Of a stretch of 64,000 nucleotides of DNA, positions 34,031 to 44,992 are shown one piece after another. Position 1 is the first letter of the stretch. Each line of letters opens with the position of its first letter. Made by a program: the position numbers and the translations under genes. The stretch is from Botrytis cinerea B05.10 (taxonomy: Eukaryota; Ascomycota; Leotiomycetes; Helotiales; Sclerotiniaceae): the NCBI RefSeq assembly GCF_000143535.2, contig NC_037310.1, positions 2,418,001 through 2,482,000 on the forward strand, read 5' to 3'. The notes under the pieces were generated by a model. That model saw nothing but the letters and a program-made list of their open reading frames with translations, was not told the DNA's origin and made no database searches.

Positions 34031-34477
34031 ATGTGTAAAGAATTGTATGTGTATCATAAGTCGTGCGGTGGCGATGGTATCAAACCATGCATCTGTGATA
34101 AGTCATGTCCATACTACGAACCCTACTTCGCAAGTACCTGCAACTCTACTTGGCTAAGAGGAGATGATAATTCTACATGTAAGAGATGCCCCCACAGAGC
34201 CATGGACGACGAAAGAGATAAGACCGGACAAATTATGCCTGTCGTCGCGTGTCACAGCTGTCCCGGACATGAGGGTCACATGAAGGGCGCCGATCTACCA
34301 AAGGCTAATCCTAGCCATCGGTCAGCTATATCAAAAAGAGCAATAGAAATCAAGAACCAGTTTGAACGTTCAAACATTCCAGCAAGACCTTCTTCAGTAA
34401 AAACTGCTGGAGCTTCTCTGGCGAGAGGGCCAGAATTTGCAGAGTACCTTGGGAAAGTTTTGGCCCAAAAGATGTAA
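34031..34477 (+). CDS. Small cysteine-rich protein of unknown function
   Basis: 148 aa, single exon. Cysteines at 2, 12, 20, 22, 26, 37, 50, 53, 74 and 77 (two CxxC pairs at 50-53 and 74-77, with His 55, 75 and 80 near them) suggest an intracellular zinc-binding N-terminal half. There is no signal peptide, so it does not look like a secreted effector. The C-terminal half is basic and helical (KRAIEIKNQFERS) and ends in Lys-Met. I do not recognise a family. The gene has a strong TATA box and a leader of about 400 nt, which suggests regulated expression. It is divergent from the amidoligase gene. Confidence 0.6.
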   Translation: MCKELYVYHKSCGGDGIKPCICDKSCPYYEPYFASTCNSTWLRGDDNSTCKRCPHRAMDDERDKTGQIMPVVACHSCPGHEGHMKGADLPKANPSHRSAISKRAIEIKNQFERSNIPARPSSVKTAGASLARGPEFAEYLGKVLAQKM

Positions 34478-35694
34478 CAATTCGTGATGAAGTTATTATC
34501 AAAGTATTCTAGCGTCAAATGACTTCGCAATCAATTCCAGCACGCCACACTATAAAAGGCGAGACAGAGAATGCTGAAGGTAGGAGGAAGAAAATAAACG
34601 AAGAGGAAATACATGATAGTAGGAGAATGAGCGAGAGTAGAGACAAACTTTCTCTATCGAACACCCGAACCGTTTCCTCAGATGACCCTACACAGATACA
34701 CTCTCCAGTATCTTCAATCTGCTAGATAAATAAAATTGCTTCGATTCACAAGCTCTGGCCCTCAGAACATCGCCAAACACTTTCAAGCAAATCTCCAGAA
34801 ACGCGGCTTCGCCCCAATTACCTCGGAGTCGAGAGGTTTTAAAGTCACTCAACTTACCCCACAGTCAAAGATTCGACGAAGCTTGATCAGAATCCTGGGC
34901 GGAGTGGAGCGAGCTTTTCGCTATGAATAATAATAAGCTTAATCATACCACAGCAAGACATCTCCGATATCAATTGAATGTGCAAGGAGCGCATGAAGGC
35001 TTGAAACGTTGTCGTGCTTTATGCACTTCTTTTGCGGTCCTGACTCCCAAAAAGCAATAACATGGACCAGGATCCATCACCGACCTCTCGTTTTACGGCT
35101 TGCACTTCCAATTCACGACCACACATACGCAAAACAGCGAGCTTGGCAAGAGAGACCTTTTCATTTCAATACACGCGGGGTGGCATTTGCTTGACAGAAA
35201 CAAACATGACACCGTTCACAGCACCATCAGAGACCCAGCCTCCAGAAAAGAAAAATTCCAATGTTATCTTATATTACATAATCTTGAATTTGATTGGAGC
35301 GCATTCCATTAGAATACGCGTATTCGGAAGGCCCAAGCAAACAGAATGCAACGCCCCACGACCCCTTAAGGAAGCGCTAACCCAATTGAGTAATCTGCAT
35401 GAGTTTCTGCAAAATTAATTGAACGTATCGACGTATACGTCTTCGAATACGCGTATCTGATACGGCGTAAACAGAAATTGCAATCGATATCTCTGTAGCA
35501 ATAGTCCAGAATGCTAAAGATGCTGAGGATAAAACGGATTGATAACCTCGAGTTGGAGTTGGAAGTTCATCTCCAGCTCTTCGCTTTTACATCGTACAGT
35601 TTTGATCGTTCCTTTTGATCGTCCATTTGCAACGGCCTAGAGCACCCTTCATATCAACACAACTTCACGAATATCAAACTACTACTTCTTCACA
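34478..35694. other. Spacer between Cys-rich protein and RTA1 genes
   Basis: Open frames at plus 34519-34725 (hydrophilic, 68 codons) and 35062-35418 have no recognisable domain. The first could be a second small protein, but nothing beyond its ATG supports it. The last 200 bp are the RTA1 promoter. Confidence 0.4.
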
Positions 35695-36661
35695 ATGGCG
35701 AAACTCGAACCCTATCGTGGAGATTACTATCTCTGGAACTACATTCCGTCCATAGCTGCAGCTGTGATCTTTATCGTCCTATTTCTCATAACAACTGGTC
35801 TCCATACCTGGCGTATTTATAAGACTAAGTCCTGGTTCTGCATAGCGTTTACCATCGGATGTCTCTGTAAGTACCCCAGCATCTCCCTTGAGATTTGAGC
35901 ATGTTCTAACCTCTACAGTCGAGGCCATCGGTTACATCGGACGAGCGAAGGCGGTCAACAGTACCGGCAAGCTCCTTCCATATGTCATCCAAAGCTTCTT
36001 CACCCTCGTTGCTCCAGCCTTTTTGGCCGCATCGATCTACATGACACTCGGCCGAATTATACGATATGTCCACGGAGAACATCATTCTATCATTCGGATC
36101 AACTGGCTCACAAAAATTTTCGTCATCGCGGATCTTTTGTCATTTTTCGTACAAGCAGGATCCTCCGGGTTGATGTTCAATGACAGCACTGCCAGTCTTG
36201 GTGAAAAGGTCGTGTTGGCCGGTCTATTCATCCAGATCATAGCTTTTGGGTTTTTCTTCCTTAGCGCCCTTATATTCGAACGCCGAATGAGAAGAGAGCC
36301 CACGCCGGAGTCTTTTGTTGTTGAAGCAAACTGGATTCATCACTTATATTGTCTATACGCCATGAGTACTCTCATTCTCATTCGATCGATCTTCAGAGTT
36401 GTCGAGTATGCGGCGGGCCAGAAGGGATATCCACTGATGAATGAATGGACTTTATACATATTCGATACAGTACCAATGTGGATCGTCACCGTTATTTTCC
36501 TAATTTGGTATCCTTCTCAATTTCAAATCAAGCCGGGAACCGTAGCATCTCCAAGTGGGGTGGGGGAAGAGGCGCAGAGTGTTCAATTGATGAATAGTGC
36601 AGAGCAAAAGCGCGATAGCAGGACCAAGACAAAACTGTACGGCGCTCGAAGTATGGTATGA
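35695..36661 (+). CDS. RTA1-like lipid-translocating/stress-response membrane protein
   Basis: Exons 35695-35866 and 35919-36661, with a 52-nt intron (GTAAGT...CTACAG), give 304 aa. The protein has seven predicted TM segments, the first at YIPSIAAAVIFIVLFLITTG. It carries the RTA1-family runs FEAIGYIGRA, LVAPAFLAASIYMTLGRII, FVIADLLSFFVQAGSSGLM and RSIFRVVEYAAGQKG. Family members sit in the plasma or vacuolar membrane and are linked to resistance to 7-aminocholesterol, sphingoid bases and other membrane stresses. The N-terminus is short and extracytoplasmic; the tail is cytoplasmic and basic. Confidence 0.93.
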
Positions 36662-38798
36662 AGACATTATGACAAAAGAGGCCGACATCAGATGTCGTGT
36701 GGCCAATGAGACAAAGATTTATGGTAAAGGTTTGCCCTTACTGATATGATTTATATTTGGGTTGTCTGAGCAAGACATTTGGTAAATGGGAGTCAGGAGT
36801 TATTCATTATAGCCAACTGGATGGAATGGTTTTGTAATGAGAATTGCAATGAAGGATTTTGGAAGATGGCATAGCTGTAGCCAAGTCAAAAGTAATGGGA
36901 TGAAACTAAATTTCTCGCACCCATTGTCCACGATTTCATGTCCCTAAATAGTACGTGTACATGTTGAGTAATTGTCTTGTTGAAGTGCACCCAGCCTTGA
37001 AGCACTGTGAAAATGGGGTCAATAAATTGGGATATTAAGGGACAGATAGCAGCGTTAGGTAATTCTCCAGGTGGATAGAAAGTAAGATGAACAACTCAAA
37101 CCTTCGATCGCGAGTTTTCCCATTTCGTTATCATCCGACAGTCCCAAGAGAAAGCGCAGTGAAAATATTCATTTTCAATTTGACATCGAACACCCGCAGA
37201 AGCAAAGCAACATTCTTGCAATACGATGCCGTTTTTTTTCTGTAAAACCTTCAACCTTATGTTGTAGAATTAATAAATGCCCGACTTTCGCTTTCAACCG
37301 AAGCCTGAATGTATTTTTGATTGTTGACCATCACAACTTCGAAAGACTTTTCCTCAGAAGTGTAGTAAGCAACAATGGAGAAGAATGCTCAAGTCGTGGT
37401 ATATGCAGTCAGATCGGCGTGGTAGATTCAATTGAGGATGTATTTGCTTTCCAGCCTCGTTCACCGCGTATGTCTCTACATACAATGACAACTCATCATC
37501 GCGTAATGACTCCGGGCTTTTCATGCGTTCTCACAACTTTCACATTATCCAATAGGCACAAATCACAGTTAGGAAGATAAATTCCAATGCGCGCGAAGAA
37601 CACTTTCCTACCGGCGACGGGAGTAATCAAGAGATACCATCCCAAATGGTTCCTGGGGCCACACTGGTGATTTTCAGCAGGTGAACTTCGGAATGGCTTC
37701 TCTTATCGAGATGAAGGTCTACCTCGCTAGGTTTTCTTGTTGATGGATTTTTGAATAAAATTTCACTGTCCAGAATCTCGACACGCGCACAGTTCTTTGA
37801 CATCGTGCAAGTGGCAGGAGAGTCAGTGGATTCATGAATTGGGTGCACTTGAACTGATTCAAAATTAGTACCGGTATGTATATACTAGTATACGGAGCAG
37901 GCGACGAAGACTATATTTGCATGTGTGTGGATCAAAGCCAAAGCAGTAATGCCGTGCAATTTATGTACTCAACGTGGCTCTAGCTCCTTGGTAACCTTAA
38001 CCTTATGATGATGGACACTGAAATTGTATCCCTGATCGTTCGTGCACATGTAATGTTTGTGTAATACCTACTCCCGAGCATGCAAGTGAATTGGGCAAGT
38101 CAAGGACAACGAGGTGAGTGAGTCTCGAGAGTCATGTTTAGGAGGTTGTCGACGCCCTCCCTCGGACTTTGGAAAAGTACGGACAACGGCAGTGATGGAC
38201 ACGTGACAAGACAACTGGTACGTACCTACTCATAGCTTCTGAACCATGTGCCCCTTGCAATTGCGCATGCGCAGTCACTTCAGACTCCTTCACTCTTATT
38301 CCTCCATGCCCTTCAATCCAGACTGCGAAGTGAGTACATCTCATATCTCACACCCCATAGGGCTACTTTGCGTTCGATTTACCCTCTTGATATCAGATAT
38401 ACATGAATCAGAAATCGTCCTATTCGAAAGTAACCTTGCGCTAAATACACCAGATGCCTCAGGCATTGAAAGGGTATTTCAACCACTCGATTCATTAAGA
38501 ACTTGGACATAATGCGTATTCTATCCTATCTCTAATAATCTATGTAGGGATTGAAGATATATTAGATGTCCGATAGTCTCTCCTTTTTTGTCAATAAACA
38601 CTTCTATTCGAATGTTTCAGAAACTCCCTTGATTCATTATCTCGATACGGAGCTAAACTGACAAATACCCAATACCTAACGTTACCTCTAATAAATTCCA
38701 ACACAGCCACGATCACGCACACACAAACACCCTTATCAAGAGCTATCTCTCCAGTTTATCGATTTTTACTTGAATCTTTCACCAATTGAGAGATAAAA
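36662..38798. other. 2.1-kb intergenic region upstream of Zn2Cys6 gene
   Basis: No gene is firmly supported. A minus frame with an ATG near 37803 (58 codons, ARVEILDSEILFKNPSTRKP and similar) reads protein-like but stands alone without splice partners. Confidence 0.4.
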
Positions 38799-40087
38799 AT
38801 GAACCGCCGATCCCATAGAAAGTCGAGGAAGGGATGTTTGCAGTGTAAATCGAGGCATATCAAGGTTAGTAGCACCGTAGTACACAGAAAGTGGAGCAGC
38901 ACTCTTCCTTCCTTTTCCCATCCAACCGTCGAGAATATGCAGCTAATGTTGGAGAATGATCCTTCTTGTAGTGTGACGAAACGCATCCAGAATGTGTAAA
39001 CTGCAAGACAGCGAGTCACAAATGCTCTTACAAGACTCCTGCGAGCACCAATACCAGCAAAGTCACGACCCCAGAATCGGCATTTACCAATTCACCAACT
39101 CCAACTTTCCAAAGTGACCCACAAACACCACAAGGGCCCTCATTGCAGCCGGAACCTCCATCATTACCTCCATCATTACCTCAGTCATATGTGAACTTCA
39201 CACACCTAGAGTTGTTTCAGCATTTTTATAATGATCAAAACTTTCTGTGGGATGGGCAATTTCGAGGCCACAAGTCCAAGATAATCAAATATGCTTATGC
39301 CGCCCCGTTTCTCATGTACGAGCTTCTTGCTTGCTCAGCATTGCATTTGAGTACCATTCGTCCTGATCAATTCCAGTTTTATCGCGATGAATCTTCAGTA
39401 TTGCAAGAACAATCAATGAAAATGTTCAACGAATCGGTACAAGAGGTGCACGATGACAATCTGATCCCGGCCTTTATGTATTCGGGAGTTTTGGGTCTTC
39501 ATTTCTTTGCAGACACATTCTCTATGCCTGGTTCGGACTTGAATCAATTCATCGACAAACTTGTCCAGGCCATTAAACTGATGCGTGGAGTTCGGGTTTG
39601 CTTTACTGGGTGGTGGGATGTTTTGCTGCAATCCGAGATTCGTGATATTATACAATATGGTGATGGAGGTATGGAGCACACTGATGATTTTGTGGAGCAT
39701 CTGCTCGTACTTCAAGCAAAGCTACCTGAAATTCCTGGTGTAGAGGAAGCGGAACTTGAGGTGTTGCTTGAGGCTGTTCGTCAGTTAAAATGGGTGTATG
39801 TATCCAGTCTCTTTAACATTCAAAATGGAACTCCTAGTCCAGGAATGGTTACATCATGGCCAATTACGCTGCCAGTGGAATTCGCAGATCTTATCGATCA
39901 GAGAAAGCCCGGCTCGTTGATTGTGCTAGCGCAATTTAGTGTCATTCTACATGTTTGTCGAGACTTCTGGGCAGTTGGCAATGCTGGGAAATTTTTGTTC
40001 ACGGTGGTCGAAACTTATCTTGGTAGAGACTGGCAATCATGGTTGGAATGGCCTAGGTCAAAAGTCTTCGAAAGCGAAAGTGTTTGA
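38799..40087 (+). CDS. Zn(II)2Cys6 transcription factor, Upc2-like layout
   Basis: Exons 38799-38864 and 38972-40087, with a 107-nt intron (GTTAGT...TTGTAG), give 393 aa. The intron splits the zinc cluster just before Cys23: C13-x2-C16-x6-C23-x6-C30-x2-C33-x6-C40, preceded by a basic run (RRSHRKSRKG). A Pro/Ser/Thr linker follows, then the helical C-terminal ligand-sensing-like region starting at HLELFQHFYNDQNFLW with YAAPFLMYELLACSALHLS. This layout is shared with Upc2-type and many orphan fungal regulators. A frameshift may have trimmed the C-terminus: the +1 frame beyond 40077 continues with coding-like residues (LCKFELNEEMKAFKK) to 40199. Targets are unknown. Confidence 0.85.
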
Positions 40088-41783
40088 GCTTTGCAAATTT
40101 GAATTGAACGAAGAAATGAAGGCTTTCAAGAAGGATCTCATGAAGCGTCGGCGCAAGAATGATTTGATGCGGACCGCACAGAGCGGTAACCTTCATTGAC
40201 GCCATTGACTAACATGCATGACCGAGAGAACATTTCGAGCGTGTCTTTCAAACCATTTAAATTTGTTCACTAGAGATGTCATGGAACACAGTCCATATGG
40301 CCTCCTCGATTCAAGCATTCTAGATAAAGGCCCAGATATTCATGTAGAATCTTTCGTCCTTTTTGCTAAAACAATCCCAATATCAAAAAAATCACAAAAC
40401 TTGCTAAGACAGAAAGACCATCCGTACAGATGTAGCTCCTTCATTCACTTCATTCTACAACCCTCCCAGATCAACAGTATCTAGAGCCATATATATATAT
40501 ATTAACCATCATACACCTTCATCAAAAATTATTCGCGCACTCAATCTGGATGAGCTGGTAGCTTCAATGATTACAGAGTCGAGGAAAATTGGGCCCGTGG
40601 AATAAGCCAAGTTCCAACCGTGAGGGTTTGAGCCCCTCCAATTCGTCAGAATTGACAATCCAGCTTCGACATAGAATAATCGTGTCAACCGATGTCTGGT
40701 GCCTTAGAGAGTTTAGAGTTGATATCTCTTTTGTAGATTTGGTTTTTGTCTGGAACGAGGATGGGATCTAGCAATGACTTGTGGGCGATTCATGATCAGG
40801 GCGACTAACAGGTGGTTGGTAGCATTATTATTTTTCTGATGTGGTGGACAGATATTTATGCCACCAGCACGTATGTGACTCCGGAGCTGGATGCACATAC
40901 CGCAAGATAGCAATCTGCAATAGAAATAACCTGGATACCTTTTCGCAGCGGAGTTGCATACTTTCTACTCATAGCCCATGAGTATTCTCTGCTTCCCCAG
41001 ATCAATCAAACCACACATACATCTCTTGACCGTTTTGTCTTGGCCAGTACGTGAAAATCTAGATGCAACATTTAACTCGATGTAAGAACAGCAGATCTCT
41101 GACAAGTGAAAGGGATTCCGGCCCCCTGATATTCTCTATTATGTAAAGTGGTGGGTGGTCCGGATAAAGTTACAAACAAGGAAGGGTAGCTTATCCACCA
41201 CGCGCATGAAACGTGGAAAATTCCCACGGTCAGCAAGCTGTGCCGTGAGACGACCACTTTCACCACGACGTACTTTGTGAACACAACACCACTTCGACAT
41301 CTCAGACCAATATTCAATACTTCAATCCCCCATTCTTCGACATGACAACAAGCCTTGGCCGCAAGCAGTATGGTATCATAAGATGCGGACGTGCTCGGCG
41401 TGCATACAAAGTCGACCCAAATTATTCAGCTGGAGACCCAAATCCCTGCAGAATCCTTCAGACTGGTGAACCATCGTGAATAGACCAATCATATCCAATG
41501 TCAGATCTTAAAATATCGTTGTGCAGTGAAGGATCAGTTTTGGAGCCGCATTCTTTCGTCTTATCTGTGGGTAGCAGAACCTTATAATGCCAGGGCTGAG
41601 ATGTGGATTACCGACTTGATTGATATTTTCCTTATATCCCATTACTGGAATTCCATGTATGTTGTTTGTTGAAAATTCTGTATTGATTTTGAAAGTTCTT
41701 CGTTTTTTCATCTCCCAAGTTCGAAGTATTGAAAGAGAGAACTTTACCACCTATCGTGGTGTGTTGTCTAATAAATAGACAAA
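40088..41783. other. Intergenic region
   Basis: Up to 40199 it holds the coding-like +1 extension of the upstream regulator. The remainder has no supported gene. The last few hundred bases are the promoter of the membrane protein gene at 41784. Confidence 0.45.
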
Positions 41784-43659
41784 ATGTCACAACATACTTA
41801 CGATCCCATAAATACCTCTCCCCAGATCGAAATGTCCAGTCCCATTCCCACCAGCACACTGCCACCCTCTCCACCCATCCAAACCTCCAGCAGTAATCAT
41901 CTCTCCCACTCCGACAGCGCCGCTACCTTACTTTCTCACGAGCAAAACTATTCACATTTCGAAAGTCATTTTCACAAACCCGAACAATCTTTTACCACCG
42001 TTCCTTATAAATCTAAGACCGGAAAACAATTCTGGAATATTTTGTTGAAAAGTTTGGCACGATGGTTGATTACGCTTGTTTTATGTATTGCTTATTTATT
42101 GGCGTTGAGGTTCTGGAATAGGAAGGGTACGGTGACAGAAACTTCCAAGAGAATTTTCAATGCAATCACCACGGGCATTAGTATTGCTCTGGGTATCAAT
42201 ATTGCTACTTCCTTGAAAGATATGGCGTTGAATGTGCGTTGGGCAGTTTTACATGCTAGGAAGAGAAATCTTTATGAAGTAGGTGCACAATCGTTAGTTC
42301 TGAATTTTGAGTAGTTGTTGATGAAATAGTAGCTTGACCTTACTTTACATGCGGATAGTTTGATGGATCTTGGAAAATTAGCTTTTGTTTCGAAGAGGCC
42401 GATGGTTTTCGGTATGGCTATTTCGTGGTTAATATTCAATATTGTAGGTTATGATATTCCCAAGTTGAAAGAGGAATTGAACTAACGAGCAATAGTTTGT
42501 ACAAGCAGCCATTGCAGCTATTAGTCTAACATATGGTTTCGATACCAGCACAGAGAGCTACTTATTCACGCCCGGAAGTGTTACGATTCCAGATATGAAG
42601 CATTTCTCTAACACCACCAACCCCCAAATCGAAGATGAAGAATACACAGCTCACGCTTATGGGAGTTTAGCCTGGAATCTCGGAATCGGCAGCTCAATTG
42701 GAGATCTTCCCACTCAAGGAGAAATCTACCAAGGACTAACCAACAACTACAGCATATGGCAAGACGAACCGAACAACAAGATGGTTTTCGTATTCACCGA
42801 GTCTTCCTCTTCTGCATCCGCCCAAAAGACCGGTTCATTAAGCGTCTACACCAACCGAACACTCGAAATGGATTACTCCTGTTCCTCCTACAGGGTCACA
42901 AACATCGACGAGACAACCGGCTATTTCAACACCAGCAATCCAGACATCAATCCCGTCTATATAAGCTCCTGGGCCCACAACGCCACCACCTTCTTCACCG
43001 ACATGGCCAATCTCTGTCCAGACATTCCACGCTGTTCTATCATCCAAGCCTTAGAAACCAGCGATATCAATACTCAATGGTACTACACATGCAACATCAC
43101 ACTCTCCAAAACCCACAACGACGAGAAAAACATCTCCTACATCAGCGACGACATGGCATGGATGTCCGCCGGCGCCATTGCAAACACCGGATACACTTAT
43201 GATGTAAATTACCAGCAAACCAGTTCGTATCCGCAGAAAACCATCTGGGGCTCCCCCCTCCACGGCAACGCCTCTCAAATCGGAGCGCAAATTTCCGCCT
43301 TCGGACTCTCCGCCCTCTCAGTCGCCGCGGCGTTTAATCCATCCACCACCTATTTCGGACAGGAACCTCACACGGGCTTCGCGCTCGGAATAAACCATAC
43401 GTATTTTTTCCTGCTTATTGTCTTTCTCATCCCGCTAGTGCAGTTTGTGATGTGTTTTGTGGTGGCTGTGTGGAGTAATTCTGTCCAGGTGGGTGATGAT
43501 GCGTATATTGGGATGAGCTTGCTACTGCGCCCGATTGCAGATGCGTTGTTTGGGGTCAGTGGGGGGGTGGATAATCGCGCGTTCAGGGAGGCGAAGAAGA
43601 GGGTTTTGGTTAGGTATGAGAGGGGTGTGGATGGGAGGTGGGGGTTCGCTATGAGTTGA
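41784..43659 (+). CDS. Fungal multi-TM membrane protein with large extracellular domain, unknown function
   Basis: Exons 41784-42278, 42333-42443 and 42496-43659 (introns GTAGGT...TAGTAG and GTAGGT...CAATAG, both phase 0) give 589 aa. The N-terminus is cytosolic, Ser/Pro/Thr-rich. TM helices follow at about residues 88-110 (LARWLITLVLCIAYLLAL), 125-145 and 185-220. Then comes a Ser/Thr/Asn-rich extracellular domain with several Asn-X-Ser/Thr sites and four cysteines. A final TM lies near residue 515 (YFFLLIVFLIPLVQFVMCFV), with a short basic tail. This layout recurs among uncharacterised Pezizomycotina membrane proteins. No enzymatic motif is visible. Confidence 0.82.
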
Positions 43660-44992
43660 TCTGGGGGAGGGGAGAGATTATGATTTTCTTTTTAGCTGGT
43701 CTGGGAAGGGGGTGTTTGGAGGTTTTGACTTTTGGCGGTTTGCACATTTGGTGTGATTGGAAGTTTGAAGGGATTCAATGGCATGCCATGCAATGGCATG
43801 GTATGAATCGGTTCAATTATTATATTACAATGTTGATCTATGAGGAACGCTAATACTTGTTGGTAGCTTCTATATATAAGATACCGTCACTATATAATAT
43901 ACAAATCTCATCTAATAAAGTCTATAAATTATGTATAGTCAAACTACAAGTCATTCTAATGACGCAAATATCTAACGAGATACCACTTCTCTCACTACGC
44001 GCCCGAAATCCTGACTCCCGGGATGCAACAACAGCTAGTGATCAGAAAACGGCGAATAGGAAATTCAAGGAAAGTTGACTGTTCAAAGATACGTAACATA
44101 ATGTATAATATCATGTACATCAATCGCAAGAGACAGACGCTGTTCCCGAAGTGTTCTCGAGTTCGATCACAGCATTCTCTTTCTCGCCGCGCCGAGTTCG
44201 CAAGCTACCTGTAGCTCTTTCATTAGAAGTCTTCCCTCTAGCTTGAGAACTCGATCCTGATGTGATAAGATCTCCCTAAGGAGAATTCCTTTGCTTTTTA
44301 AGTGCAAATAATGTCCAATACTAATGAAACTGAATTGAGACATTCAACATCAGATAGAGAGTAAAAATTTTGTAAAATGCAAGTATCCAGGTAGGACATC
44401 ATATGTAGACTCGATAAACTAGTACCTGCCTTGCACTTGGCTACTTTCCTCCCCTTTACAAGAAGGAGTACAGTACATTTGTCGACCCGTGACTGTTATC
44501 ACATGACCTGACTAGAATTCACCAATCTTACTAGAGTTTACTCAGGACGCGACTAATGAACATACACGGCTTGTTTCAAAATTTTGATCACCCATCATGA
44601 AAATCACATAAAAATTATGTGTAATTGGATCAATACGGTGCTCAAAGGCTTCTCGTAGATGTTCTCAAGACAAGATTGTGAAAGATTGGAATTGTTGGGT
44701 ACAGGACAACACGTGTGAATGTGCGCGTGATATTAGTAAGCAATTGATGTCGCCAAAAGCGGTGAATACTTAAAGTGGTTTTTGACGCGCGCTGGAGGTT
44801 TGTCGCGTTTTCTGCCTAATTAACTTTCACTGGCTAGGTTCACCAAGTCATATTCTCCAACCACGCGAGTATCTGCAGGACAAATTACAAATTACCCAAA
44901 AACCTTTCCAGTGCTCAAGTATCTTCTCAACGAACAGAAGATGGGTTTCGGTACAGCTATTTCATCTACACGATAGCTGCGATCTTGCAGCC
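43660..44992. other. Intergenic region upstream of Rif1
   Basis: It holds a 15-bp tandem duplication (43776-43805) and the Rif1 promoter. I see no gene. Confidence 0.5.
43776..43805. repeat. Two 15-bp tandem units beginning CAATGGCATG
   Basis: CAATGGCATGCCATG is followed directly by CAATGGCATGGTATG. The join contains the palindrome ATGGCATGCCAT. Confidence 0.8.

Noticed and set aside
42756..43202. 148-codon His/Arg-rich plus frame
   Set aside because: It is a shifted-frame shadow of the membrane protein exon 42496-43659.
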